NCBI GenBank assembly: GCA_947460065.1
Contig: CANHGF010000160.1
Coordinates: forward strand, 1-6,286
DNA from: Comamonadaceae bacterium
GTDB taxonomy: Bacteria; Pseudomonadota; Gammaproteobacteria; Burkholderiales; Burkholderiaceae_C
Length of the DNA: 6,286 nucleotides
Reading direction: 5' to 3'
The notes beneath the pieces were generated by a model. That model searched no databases and had not been told where the DNA came from. It saw only the letters and a list, made by a program, of their open reading frames with translations. Each line of letters starts with the position of its first letter. Positions within the stretch are counted from its first letter, which is position 1. The position numbers and the translations under genes were made by a program. This document shows, piece after piece, positions 1-5,369 of this stretch.

Positions 1-143
1 GTGAACAGCACATCCAGCAGCCAGGCCGGCAGTGGCAGCACCAGCATGGCCACGATCAGCAGCACCAGTGCCGGAATGCTCAGTCCGGCCATGCTGACCT
101 GGGTCAGGCTCTGTCGGAGGTTTGACAGCGTCAAGGTGCTCAT
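1..143 (-). CDS. flhA: FlhA, flagellar type III export gate protein (N-terminal fragment, runs off left edge)
   Basis: Only the first 47 codons are in the window; the rest lies beyond position 1. The minus strand reads MSTLTLSNLRQSLTQVSMAG, then a hydrophobic stretch, about residues 20-47, containing IVAMLVLPLPAWLLDVLF. This matches the first membrane helix of FlhA, whose family usually shows a VLPLPxxLLDxLF pattern there. FlhA forms the nonameric ring of the flagellar export gate; its membrane part helps couple proton flow to export, and its cytoplasmic part docks substrates and chaperones. The ATG at 143-141 has no clear Shine-Dalgarno. A second ATG at codon 18 (92-90) has an AGG a few bases upstream and would leave almost no N-terminal tail, so the start is not certain. 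A sigma-54 promoter about 65 bp upstream points at this gene. It is transcribed divergently from the fliK group. Confidence 0.9.
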   Translation of the reverse strand, partial: MSTLTLSNLRQSLTQVSMAGLSIPALVLLIVAMLVLPLPAWLLDVLF

Positions 144-217
144 GGCGATCGCTTTGTCGGTTTGGAAAGGCTGTGAGGTCGGTTTTTGCGGTTTTCAGGC
201 CGCGCTCGGACAGGTTC

Positions 218-233
218 TGCAAAGTCCGTGCCA
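218..233 (-). promoter_or_regulatory. Sigma-54 (RpoN) promoter reading toward flhA
   Basis: On the minus strand, 233 to 227 reads TGGCACG, followed by four bases (226-223) and TTGCA at 222-218. This is the classical -24/-12 consensus TGGCACG-N4-TTGCW, with the invariant GG (232-231) and GC (220-219) exactly ten bases apart. Transcription should begin near 207, leaving a leader of about 64 nt before the flhA ATG at 143. Sigma-54 control of middle flagellar genes, through FleQ/FlrC-type activators, is established in polar-flagellate proteobacteria such as Pseudomonas and Vibrio. That it works here is inferred from the match, its orientation and its distance. Confidence 0.85.
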
Positions 234-276
234 TGAAAAATTGACAGTGCGGCCGTGCCCCCCTGGGTCTGCAGGT

Positions 277-296
277 ACCGGCAAGTCCTGTCCGGT
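277..296. promoter_or_regulatory. Imperfect palindrome, candidate regulator-binding site
   Basis: The half-sites ACCGG (277-281) and CCGGT (292-296) are perfect inverted copies. The inner pairs AG (284-285) and CT (288-289) also match, so 7 of 10 base pairs are symmetric. The site lies in the divergent flhA/fliK intergenic region, about 70-89 bp upstream of the predicted sigma-54 start site, which is within the range where enhancer-binding proteins can sit. It is also 66 bp or more before the fliK ATG. No particular regulator is recognised from the sequence. A palindrome of this size can arise by chance in GC-rich DNA. Confidence 0.35.
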
Positions 297-320
297 CATG
301 CTTTTTGCTATATCGCTGGG

Positions 321-334
321 GCCCGCCTTCGGGC
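321..334 (+). other. Small GC hairpin upstream of fliK (leader stem or weak terminator-like element)
   Basis: GCCCG (321-325) pairs with CGGGC (330-334) around CCTT. An alternative fold gives a GCC/GGC stem closed by a TTCG tetraloop (328-331). It is followed by a pyrimidine-rich stretch (CTCTTTATT, 338-346) but not by a true T-tract, so it is a poor intrinsic terminator. It sits 27 bp before the fliK ATG and would be in the fliK leader if the promoter lies upstream. Its function is unknown. Confidence 0.3.
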
Positions 335-361
335 TGCCTCTTTATTCAGCCTAAGCCACCC

Positions 362-1933
362 ATGGACGCTTCACTGATTTCTGCTGTTTCCCCCGCCTCC
401 GTCAACCTCACCGCGGAGGCCAGCCCAGGCGCTGCGCAGCCGTCCATGCGGGGGGCCGATTTCGCCAACTTGCTGGGGCACCTGATGGACCCGGGCGCCC
501 GGCAAGATCTTGCCGCCGCCGGGCTGCAGGCTCTTCCCATCAGCTCCCAGATCGAGGTCATTACCGTGGCCGAACCCTTGCCTGACGCCGCCAGTCTGGC
601 GGCCTTTGCGCGCGGCCAGGGACTGGATGAAACCACAGTGCGCGCCTTGTTTGGCGCTGCGCCGGGCATGATGTCGGCGGATGCGTCCGGCGCAGACGCC
701 GGCACCAAGATCGGTGCCGCGCCGGAAGCCGGCACCATGATCGGTGCCGCGCTGGCTCTGGGCGGCTTGCGTCCCCTGATGGTCCAGCCCCTGGAGCAGG
801 CCGCCGCCATGATGGGCGAGGGCTCTGCCGCGCCCTCCGCTGAAGAGGTGGCTTTGCAGCAATCTCTGGCCCTGGCCACCGGAGCCCTTGTTCCCGCCTT
901 GATGGGGCGCGGGCAGGTCGCCAAGGCGCCGGCCGATACCGGCAAAGCAGCCCTGTCGGTCAGCGCCACGCTGCCCGGTGCTGCGGCCCAGGCCGCAGGC
1001 ATTTCCGCCATCGCACAAAGTGGCCAGGTCAGCCAGTTGAGCTGGCAGGTGCAGTCGGTGGGGGCGCCCCAGGCTGCGCTGGCGGTGCATGAATTAGGGG
1101 CCCAGGCAGCCGTCGCCGCCAGCCCCCTGTCTGATGTCCAGCCTGAGGACATGCCTGAAGTCTTGCGCCTGCGGCTGGCGCCCAGTGAGTTCATCACCCA
1201 GCGCCTGGCCGCCATGGCCGGCACCGGCGAGCAGGCCACCTGGGGCTCGGTGGCCGGCCAGTCGGTCGCCGCCGTCGGGCTGCTGCGCTTGGATATGCGG
1301 GGCCTGGGCCTGGTCGCCCCGTCCGGCCCCTCGGCTGCGCCGGCCACCGATGCGGCAGACGCCTCGGACGCCCAGGCGCTCGAGCAGCCGGGCGCGACCG
1401 GCTCGCATGTGCTCCATGAAGCCGGCCGCACGCAGAATCTGGCGCCGAGCGCCAGCACCGCCACGCCCTGGACCAGCACCGCCGCCCAGCGGGCCGAACA
1501 ATATGAGCAACTGGCCCAGCGCATGGGCGAGGCACTGGGTCAGCGCCTGCAAAGCCAGCTCGAGCGCGGCGAGTGGAAGGTTCAGATGCGACTGGATCCG
1601 GCCCACCTTGGGCGCATCGATCTGGACCTGGATATGAGCGCCGGTGGCCTGGATGCAGTGTTTCGCAGTGACAATCAGCTTACACGCGATCTGATCTCCC
1701 AGGGCCTGTCCCGACTGCGCGAGAGTCTGTCGCAGTCAGGCACGGCAGTTGCTAATGTCTGGGTACAAGGGGATTCCAACCGCCAATCTGGCGGAAATCC
1801 GACACCTGGACGTGGGCCGGATCAAAGAGATGAGACGGCAAATGGTCGCGATGTAGGCTCAGGGGAGCAGCTAGCGGCGCAGGCGGTCGCAAGGCCGCGC
1901 CGAGGTACGAGTGCCTGGGATATGCTGGCCTGA
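362..1933 (+). CDS. fliK: FliK, flagellar hook-length control protein
   Basis: This 523-residue protein is the secreted molecular ruler that measures the growing hook and then acts on FlhB to switch export from rod/hook to filament substrates. The first 370 or so residues are Ala/Gly/Gln/Pro-rich, low complexity and poorly conserved, as expected for the ruler region. The conserved C-terminal hook-control domain spans about residues 380-467. It contains the signature LDPAHLG (411-417), followed by a pattern like IDLDLDMSAGGLDAVF, a late SRLRESL segment, and VWVQG around 466-470. A disordered polar tail ends the protein. Residues 113-132 are a 10-residue tandem repeat. I chose the ATG at 362; an in-frame TTG at 305 would add 19 residues but reads through the leader hairpin and has no ribosome site. 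The ATG also lacks a clear Shine-Dalgarno. fliL follows after 43 bp. The last 60 or so codons use codons unlike the rest. Confidence 0.93.
   Translation: MDASLISAVSPASVNLTAEASPGAAQPSMRGADFANLLGHLMDPGARQDLAAAGLQALPISSQIEVITVAEPLPDAASLAAFARGQGLDETTVRALFGAAPGMMSADASGADAGTKIGAAPEAGTMIGAALALGGLRPLMVQPLEQAAAMMGEGSAAPSAEEVALQQSLALATGALVPALMGRGQVAKAPADTGKAALSVSATLPGAAAQAAGISAIAQSGQVSQLSWQVQSVGAPQAALAVHELGAQAAVAASPLSDVQPEDMPEVLRLRLAPSEFITQRLAAMAGTGEQATWGSVAGQSVAAVGLLRLDMRGLGLVAPSGPSAAPATDAADASDAQALEQPGATGSHVLHEAGRTQNLAPSASTATPWTSTAAQRAEQYEQLAQRMGEALGQRLQSQLERGEWKVQMRLDPAHLGRIDLDLDMSAGGLDAVFRSDNQLTRDLISQGLSRLRESLSQSGTAVANVWVQGDSNRQSGGNPTPGRGPDQRDETANGRDVGSGEQLAAQAVARPRRGTSAWDMLA
698..757 (+). repeat. 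In-frame 30-bp tandem duplication inside fliK
   Basis: Copy 1 (698-727) and copy 2 (728-757) match at 26 of 30 bases. They encode AGTKIGAAPE and AGTMIGAALA, residues 113-132 of FliK. The unit is a multiple of three, so the reading frame is kept. It lies in the variable ruler region, where length changes are tolerated and can alter hook length. Confidence 0.9.
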
Positions 1934-1976
1934 TAGAGGCTGGCGCATCGCACGGGAGACACCTGAGGGGTAAGTC

Positions 1977-2585
1977 ATGGCAGAAGAAGCAGCAGTTGTT
2001 GAAGAAGGTGCGGAGCAAAAGCCCAAGTCCAAGCTGATTCCCATCATCCTGGGAGCGGTCGGCTTGATCGTGCTCGTGGCCGGCACGATGCTGGCCACCC
2101 TGTACTTCACCGGCTTTTTCAAGCCCAAGCCGCCCACCCTGACCGCCGAGGAGCGCATCGCGCTGGGCCTCGACCCTGAGGTTGACGCCGCTGGCAAGGA
2201 CGGTAAGGGCAAGGACGGCAAGGACGGCAAGCCTGAAAAGCTGAAAAAGTCGCCCCAGGCCGAGCGCTTTGACTTCAACTACTTCAAGATGGAAAACGAG
2301 TTCCTGGTCAATGTGACCGGGTCCAAGAGGGTGATGTCCATCCAGGTCGCGGTCATGACCCGCTACGACCAGAAGGTCATCGACAACCTGAAGAAGCACG
2401 AGTTTGCCTTGCGTTCGGTGATGATGGACGTCATGCGCCAGTCGCAGGACGCCGACATCAACAAGCCGGAGTTTCGGGTCGATCTGGCCAAGAAGCTGCG
2501 CGACGCCATGAACGCGCTGCTGGAAAAGTTCGAGGAATTTGGCGGCGTTGAAGACGTCTTCTTCACCTCCTTTATCGTGCAGTAA
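1977..2585 (+). CDS. fliL: FliL, flagellar basal body-associated stator-supporting protein
   Basis: FliL is a single-pass inner-membrane protein that surrounds or assists the MotAB-type stators and affects torque and swarming. This 202-residue copy has an acidic then basic cytoplasmic N-terminus (1-19), one membrane helix at about 20-47 (IPIILGAVGLIVLVAGTMLA onward), a linker, and a periplasmic domain from about 97 to 202. That domain has the family's FLVNVT-type strand and the closing VEDVFFTSFIVQ. The linker holds a Gly-Lys-Asp run at residues 73-85. The ATG has a strong ribosome site, GAGGGG at 1965-1970, six bases upstream, the clearest start in the first half of the operon. It sits between fliK (43 bp away) and fliM (35 bp away), the standard fliKLM order. 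The reading frame is intact and the length is slightly above the enterobacterial form because of the linker. Confidence 0.96.
   Translation: MAEEAAVVEEGAEQKPKSKLIPIILGAVGLIVLVAGTMLATLYFTGFFKPKPPTLTAEERIALGLDPEVDAAGKDGKGKDGKDGKPEKLKKSPQAERFDFNYFKMENEFLVNVTGSKRVMSIQVAVMTRYDQKVIDNLKKHEFALRSVMMDVMRQSQDADINKPEFRVDLAKKLRDAMNALLEKFEEFGGVEDVFFTSFIVQ
2193..2231 (+). repeat. Gly-Lys-Asp short tandem repeat in fliL
   Basis: Thirteen codons made only of GGC/GGT, AAG and GAC, built largely from the 9-base unit AAGGACGGC and a shortened version. They encode GKDGKGKDGKDGK (FliL residues 73-85) in the linker just after the membrane helix. Every possible gain or loss of a unit keeps the frame. Confidence 0.85.
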
Positions 2586-2620
2586 GCGCGTTACCCCTGG
2601 CTGCAACTAGACCTCACACC

Positions 2621-3610
2621 ATGACCGATCAACTGTTGTCCGCGGAGGAGCTCTCGGCACTGGCCGAGGGCATCAACGACGGCAGCATCCCCGTCGATAC
2701 CGGCTACAACACCGCCATGCGGGTGCGCAAGCACGACCTGGCCAGCGAGGATTCGAGCCTGGGCGTCAATGTGGCGTCCATCGACATGATCAACGAGCGC
2801 TTTGTGCGGACCTTCCGCCTGGGCCTGCTCGAGATGTTGCGCTCTAGCCCGCGCGTCTCGCCCAACCGGGTGCAGATTTCGCGCTTTGGCGACTACCTCA
2901 AGGGCTTGCGGGCGCCGCTGTCGGTCAATATGGTCCGGATGAACCCGCTGCGCGGCTACTCCATCGTGGCCATCGACCCGGTGGTGGTGTTCAGCTCGCT
3001 CGACAGTTTTTTCGGCGGTTTCGGCCGGGGCGTGGCGCAGCTGCCTCCCACCCGCCTGTTCACCCCCACCGAGACCCGGATCATCAACATGATCCTCGAA
3101 GTGTTCTTCCGTTCGCTCAAGGACGCCTGGTCGCCCATCATGGACATCGATCAAGAGGTGGTGAGCTCTGAGATCAACCCGCAGTTCGCGCAGATTGCCG
3201 ACGAGAACGATCTGGTGATCCTCTCGCGCTTTGAGGTTGAGGCCGGCCCCACCACCCAGGGCTTCATCGACTTGGTCTACCCCTATGCCTCGCTCAAGCC
3301 GGTGCGTGACCTGCTGCGCAGCCGGGTGCAGACCGGCGACGGCAACGAGGAATCGGACAACCAGTGGCGCAACGACCTGGGCGTGGCGGTCGACAGCGCA
3401 TCGGTGGAGATGCGCGTCATGCTGGGCGACATCCCCACCAGCCTGGGTGCCATCGAGTCCATGCAGCCCGGCGATGTTCTCTTTTTCAAAAAGCCCGATC
3501 TGGCCCGTCTGCTGATCAACGAAGTGCCTGCCTTCGATGTCGAGGTGGGCAATCTGGGCAGCCAGACGGCGGTGCAGATTCAGCGCAGTGTCATTCCTGG
3601 CATGCAATAA
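2621..3610 (+). CDS. fliM: FliM, flagellar motor switch protein (C-ring)
   Basis: FliM is the middle layer of the cytoplasmic C-ring. It binds phosphorylated CheY and transmits the signal to FliG to reverse rotation. This 329-residue protein has the normal length. An N-terminal peptide at 5-17 (LLSAEELSALAEG) sits where the CheY-binding motif LSQxEIDALL lies in other FliMs, but it is diverged. The middle CheC-like domain (about 45-235) has the GGxG loop, G132-G133-F134-G135, that contacts FliG, followed by the FTPTETRII helix. The C-terminal SpoA-type domain (about 255-325) contains EMRVMLGDIP and PGDVLFF and pairs with FliN. The ATG at 2621 has no recognisable Shine-Dalgarno in the 35-bp gap after fliL; it is chosen because it gives the standard N-terminus. 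fliN starts 18 bp after the stop. Confidence 0.97.
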   Translation: MTDQLLSAEELSALAEGINDGSIPVDTGYNTAMRVRKHDLASEDSSLGVNVASIDMINERFVRTFRLGLLEMLRSSPRVSPNRVQISRFGDYLKGLRAPLSVNMVRMNPLRGYSIVAIDPVVVFSSLDSFFGGFGRGVAQLPPTRLFTPTETRIINMILEVFFRSLKDAWSPIMDIDQEVVSSEINPQFAQIADENDLVILSRFEVEAGPTTQGFIDLVYPYASLKPVRDLLRSRVQTGDGNEESDNQWRNDLGVAVDSASVEMRVMLGDIPTSLGAIESMQPGDVLFFKKPDLARLLINEVPAFDVEVGNLGSQTAVQIQRSVIPGMQ

Positions 3611-3628
3611 ACCTCAGGACCCGCGAGC

Positions 3629-3922
3629 ATGAGCGACAACCCAAACAACACCGGCGCCGACAACCAGATCAATCCCGACGTCCTGCAAAACATTCAGGTC
3701 ACCCTGTCTGTGGAAGTGGGGCGCGCCATGATCAAGATCCGCGACCTGATGCGTCTGACGCAGGGCAGCGTGGTCGAGCTCGACCACATCGCCGGCGAGC
3801 CGCTGGACCTGCTGGTCAACAAGACCGTGGTGGCCCAAGGCGAGGTGGTGCTGGTCAATGACCGCTACGGCATCCGCCTGACGCGCGTGGTGCCCGCCTC
3901 CGAGCGCATGAAAAACCTCTGA
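3629..3922 (+). CDS. fliN: FliN, flagellar motor switch protein (C-ring base)
   Basis: FliN forms the bottom of the C-ring with FliM and docks the FliH/FliI export ATPase complex. The 97-residue product is almost entirely one SpoA domain (about residues 20-90), with the family pattern VTLSVEVGRAMIKIRDLMRL, then GSVVELD, PLDLLVN and VAQGEVVLVNDRYGIRLTRVV. It is shorter than the 137-residue E. coli protein because it has only about 18 polar residues (Asn/Asp-rich) before the domain, so the long flexible N-terminus is missing. Short FliNs of this kind are known, so this is not a truncation. AGGA at 3616-3619, nine bases before the ATG, is a usable ribosome site. It follows fliM by 18 bp and precedes fliO by 19 bp. 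Confidence 0.95.
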   Translation: MSDNPNNTGADNQINPDVLQNIQVTLSVEVGRAMIKIRDLMRLTQGSVVELDHIAGEPLDLLVNKTVVAQGEVVLVNDRYGIRLTRVVPASERMKNL

Positions 3923-3941
3923 TCGCCACAGACCCAGCCCC

Positions 3942-4328
3942 ATGGATACCTTGCGCATCATCGGCAGCCTCATCCTGGTCTTCGGACTGATGGGGGCCTT
4001 GCTTTGGGGCCTCAAACGCATGCAGACCCAGATGGGCCAAAGCCTGCCTGGCCGGCGCTTGCAGATCGTCGAAAGCGTGGGCGTGGGCCCGCGTCAAAAG
4101 ATCGCGCTGGTGCGGGTCGATGGCCACGAGGTTCTGGTGGGCCTGTCGCCCGGCCAGATGACCGCTTTGGGCCAATGGCCTGTGACGGGCGATGCTGCCG
4201 GCGCTGCTAACGCTAAAGCGGCCATTGACGCCGCTGGCGATCCTCAAAACCAGGGCGCTGCCGGCGATCTGAGCTATCCGATGACCGCCCGGGCCCTGCT
4301 CGACAGGGAGTCGCGCAGTGGCTCCTAA
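3942..4328 (+). CDS. fliO: FliO, flagellar export gate assembly protein
   Basis: FliO is a small membrane protein that helps assemble or stabilise the FliP ring of the export gate but is not part of the final core. The 128-residue product has one membrane helix at about 5-24 starting almost at the N-terminus, then a basic segment (LKRMQTQ). The FliO cytoplasmic domain follows at about 38-78, with LQIVESVGVGPRQKIALVRV and EVLVGLSPGQMTAL. The tail (about 82-128) is Ala/Gly-rich and likely disordered. FliO is poorly conserved, so the call rests on this domain pattern plus its place between fliN and fliP. The ATG lacks a Shine-Dalgarno; its context CCCCATGGATACC is shared with fliQ. Its last 11 bases overlap the start of fliP. 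Confidence 0.9.
   Translation: MDTLRIIGSLILVFGLMGALLWGLKRMQTQMGQSLPGRRLQIVESVGVGPRQKIALVRVDGHEVLVGLSPGQMTALGQWPVTGDAAGAANAKAAIDAAGDPQNQGAAGDLSYPMTARALLDRESRSGS
4305..4310 (+). promoter_or_regulatory. Ribosome binding site that fixes the GTG start of fliP
   Basis: AGGGAG lies seven bases upstream of the GTG at 4318-4320 and inside the 3' end of fliO. It supports the GTG over the next in-frame ATG at 4381, which would delete most of the FliP signal sequence. The 11-bp overlap with the fliO stop suggests translational coupling. Confidence 0.8.
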
Positions 4329-5076
4329 ATCCTTGGGGCGTTGGCTCGCCCTGTCCGTGCTGGTTCTGGTGGTGCTGGCCATGCCCCTGCAATCTTGGGC
4401 GCAGGGGCTGCCCATGGTGACGACCACCCAGGGTCCGCGCGGTACCCAGTACAGCATCACGCTGCAGCTGCTGGCCTTGATGACCACGCTGACGCTGCTG
4501 CCTTCGCTGCTGCTGATGATGACCTCCTTTGTGCGCATCATCATCGTGATGTCGCTGCTGCGCCAGGCCTTGGGCACCGGTCAGACGCCGCCCAATATGG
4601 TGCTGGTCGGTCTGTCGCTGTTTCTGTCGCTGTTCATCATGCAGCCGGTGCTCAGCGATGTGTATCAAAACGCGGTGGTTCCCTTCATGAACAACGGCAT
4701 GAGTGCTGATCGGGCCATGGCTGCGGCCGAGGGGCCGATTCGCGAATTCATGCTCAAGCAGACCCGCCAGGACGACATCGCCCTGTTCATGCAAATCGCG
4801 CGCAAGGGCGAGCCGCTCGATGCGGCCTCCGTGCCCTTCACCACCCTAGTGCCCGCTTTCATCACCTCCGAGCTCAAGAGCGCCTTTACCATCGGCTTTC
4901 TGATCTACATCCCCTTCGTGGTGATTGACCTGATCGTCGCCAGCGTGCTGATGTCCATGGGCATGATGATGCTCTCGCCCATGATGATCTCCATGCCCTT
5001 CAAGCTCATGCTGTTTGTGCTGGTCGATGGTTGGGGGCTGATCATGGGCTCGCTGGCATCGAGCTTCACCCTCTGA
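4318..5076 (+). CDS. fliP: FliP, flagellar export gate channel protein
   Basis: FliP forms the pentameric core of the FliP5-Q4-R1 gate, through which unfolded flagellar subunits pass. The 252-residue precursor starts at a GTG. It has a cleavable signal peptide, unusual for export-gate proteins but typical of FliP: basic n-region, hydrophobic 10-23, probable cut after SWA (residue 28). Hydrophobic helices lie at about 48-80, 94-114, 190-213 and 224-246. Family signatures are PAFITSELKSAFTIGF (179-194) and PFVVIDLIVASVLMSMGMMM (199-218), then LPFKLMLFVLVDGW-like MPFKLMLFVLVDGW (226-239). Methionines 216-218 sit in the position of the methionine gate that seals the closed channel. The gene overlaps fliO by 11 bp and is followed by fliQ after 16 bp, the usual fliOPQR order. 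Confidence 0.97.
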   Translation: MAPKSLGRWLALSVLVLVVLAMPLQSWAQGLPMVTTTQGPRGTQYSITLQLLALMTTLTLLPSLLLMMTSFVRIIIVMSLLRQALGTGQTPPNMVLVGLSLFLSLFIMQPVLSDVYQNAVVPFMNNGMSADRAMAAAEGPIREFMLKQTRQDDIALFMQIARKGEPLDAASVPFTTLVPAFITSELKSAFTIGFLIYIPFVVIDLIVASVLMSMGMMMLSPMMISMPFKLMLFVLVDGWGLIMGSLASSFTL

Positions 5077-5092
5077 AACCTGGAACGCCCCC

Positions 5093-5362
5093 ATGGATAC
5101 CTCCACCGTTGTAGAACTGGGCTCCCAAGCCCTCTGGATCACCATGCTGGTGTCGGCCCCGCTGCTGCTGGTGGCCCTGGGTGTGGGCCTGGTGGTGGGT
5201 ATCGTGCAGGCCGCCACGTCGATCAACGAAGCCACATTGAGCTTCATCCCCAAGCTGGTGGCTATTTCTCTGACCCTGGTGGTGGTGGGCGGCTGGCAGA
5301 TCGCCACCCTGGTCGATTACATGCGCGGTCTGTTCCTGCGCATACCGACCCTGTTTACCTGA
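5093..5362 (+). CDS. fliQ: FliQ, flagellar export gate protein
   Basis: FliQ is the small subunit, four copies per gate, that wraps around the FliP/FliR core in the membrane. The 89-residue product has the family length and two membrane hairpin helices, at about 16-38 and 54-76. Between them is the conserved loop QAATSINEATLSFIPK (39-54), including the glutamate and PK typical of FliQ and its virulence-secretion relatives. The gene context shows this is the flagellar version. A weak GGA (5082-5084) lies eight bases before the ATG. The start context CCCCATGGATACC is nearly the same as at fliO. fliR begins 7 bp after the stop. Confidence 0.97.
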   Translation: MDTSTVVELGSQALWITMLVSAPLLLVALGVGLVVGIVQAATSINEATLSFIPKLVAISLTLVVVGGWQIATLVDYMRGLFLRIPTLFT

Positions 5363-5369
5363 GCCTATC

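Noticed and set aside
241..269. TTGACA at 241-246 as a sigma-70 -35 box for fliK
   Set aside because: No TATAAT-like hexamer lies 16-18 bp downstream; that stretch is C/G-rich.
294..308. Plus-strand sigma-54-like sequence ahead of fliK (CCGG...TTTTTGC)
   Set aside because: The GG and GC are eleven bases apart instead of the required ten, and the -24 block differs from TGGCACG at several positions.
1..354. Plus-strand open frame across the flhA start and intergenic region
   Set aside because: It is antisense to flhA, has no domain pattern, and its Ser/Thr-rich start is the shadow of flhA codons.
305..361. TTG at 305 as a longer fliK start adding 19 residues
   Set aside because: No ribosome site, the extra residues do not look like a FliK N-terminus, and the ATG at 362 gives a more typical start.
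929..945. GCCGATAC as the -10 element of a flagellar sigma-28 promoter inside fliK
   Set aside because: No TAAA-type -35 element at the right distance; the match is coding sequence.
346..1524. Long minus-strand open frame opposite fliK (392 codons)
   Set aside because: Composition is Ala/Arg/Ser-rich as expected for the shadow of a GC-rich gene; fliK itself has the conserved hook-control domain.
2591..3607. Minus-strand open frame covering nearly all of fliM (338 codons)
   Set aside because: His/Gln/Arg-rich, no recognisable domain, and it mirrors the fliM limits, which is typical of antisense shadow frames at high GC.
4381..4383. ATG at 4381 as the fliP start
   Set aside because: It would remove most of the signal peptide, while the GTG at 4318 has a well-spaced AGGGAG.
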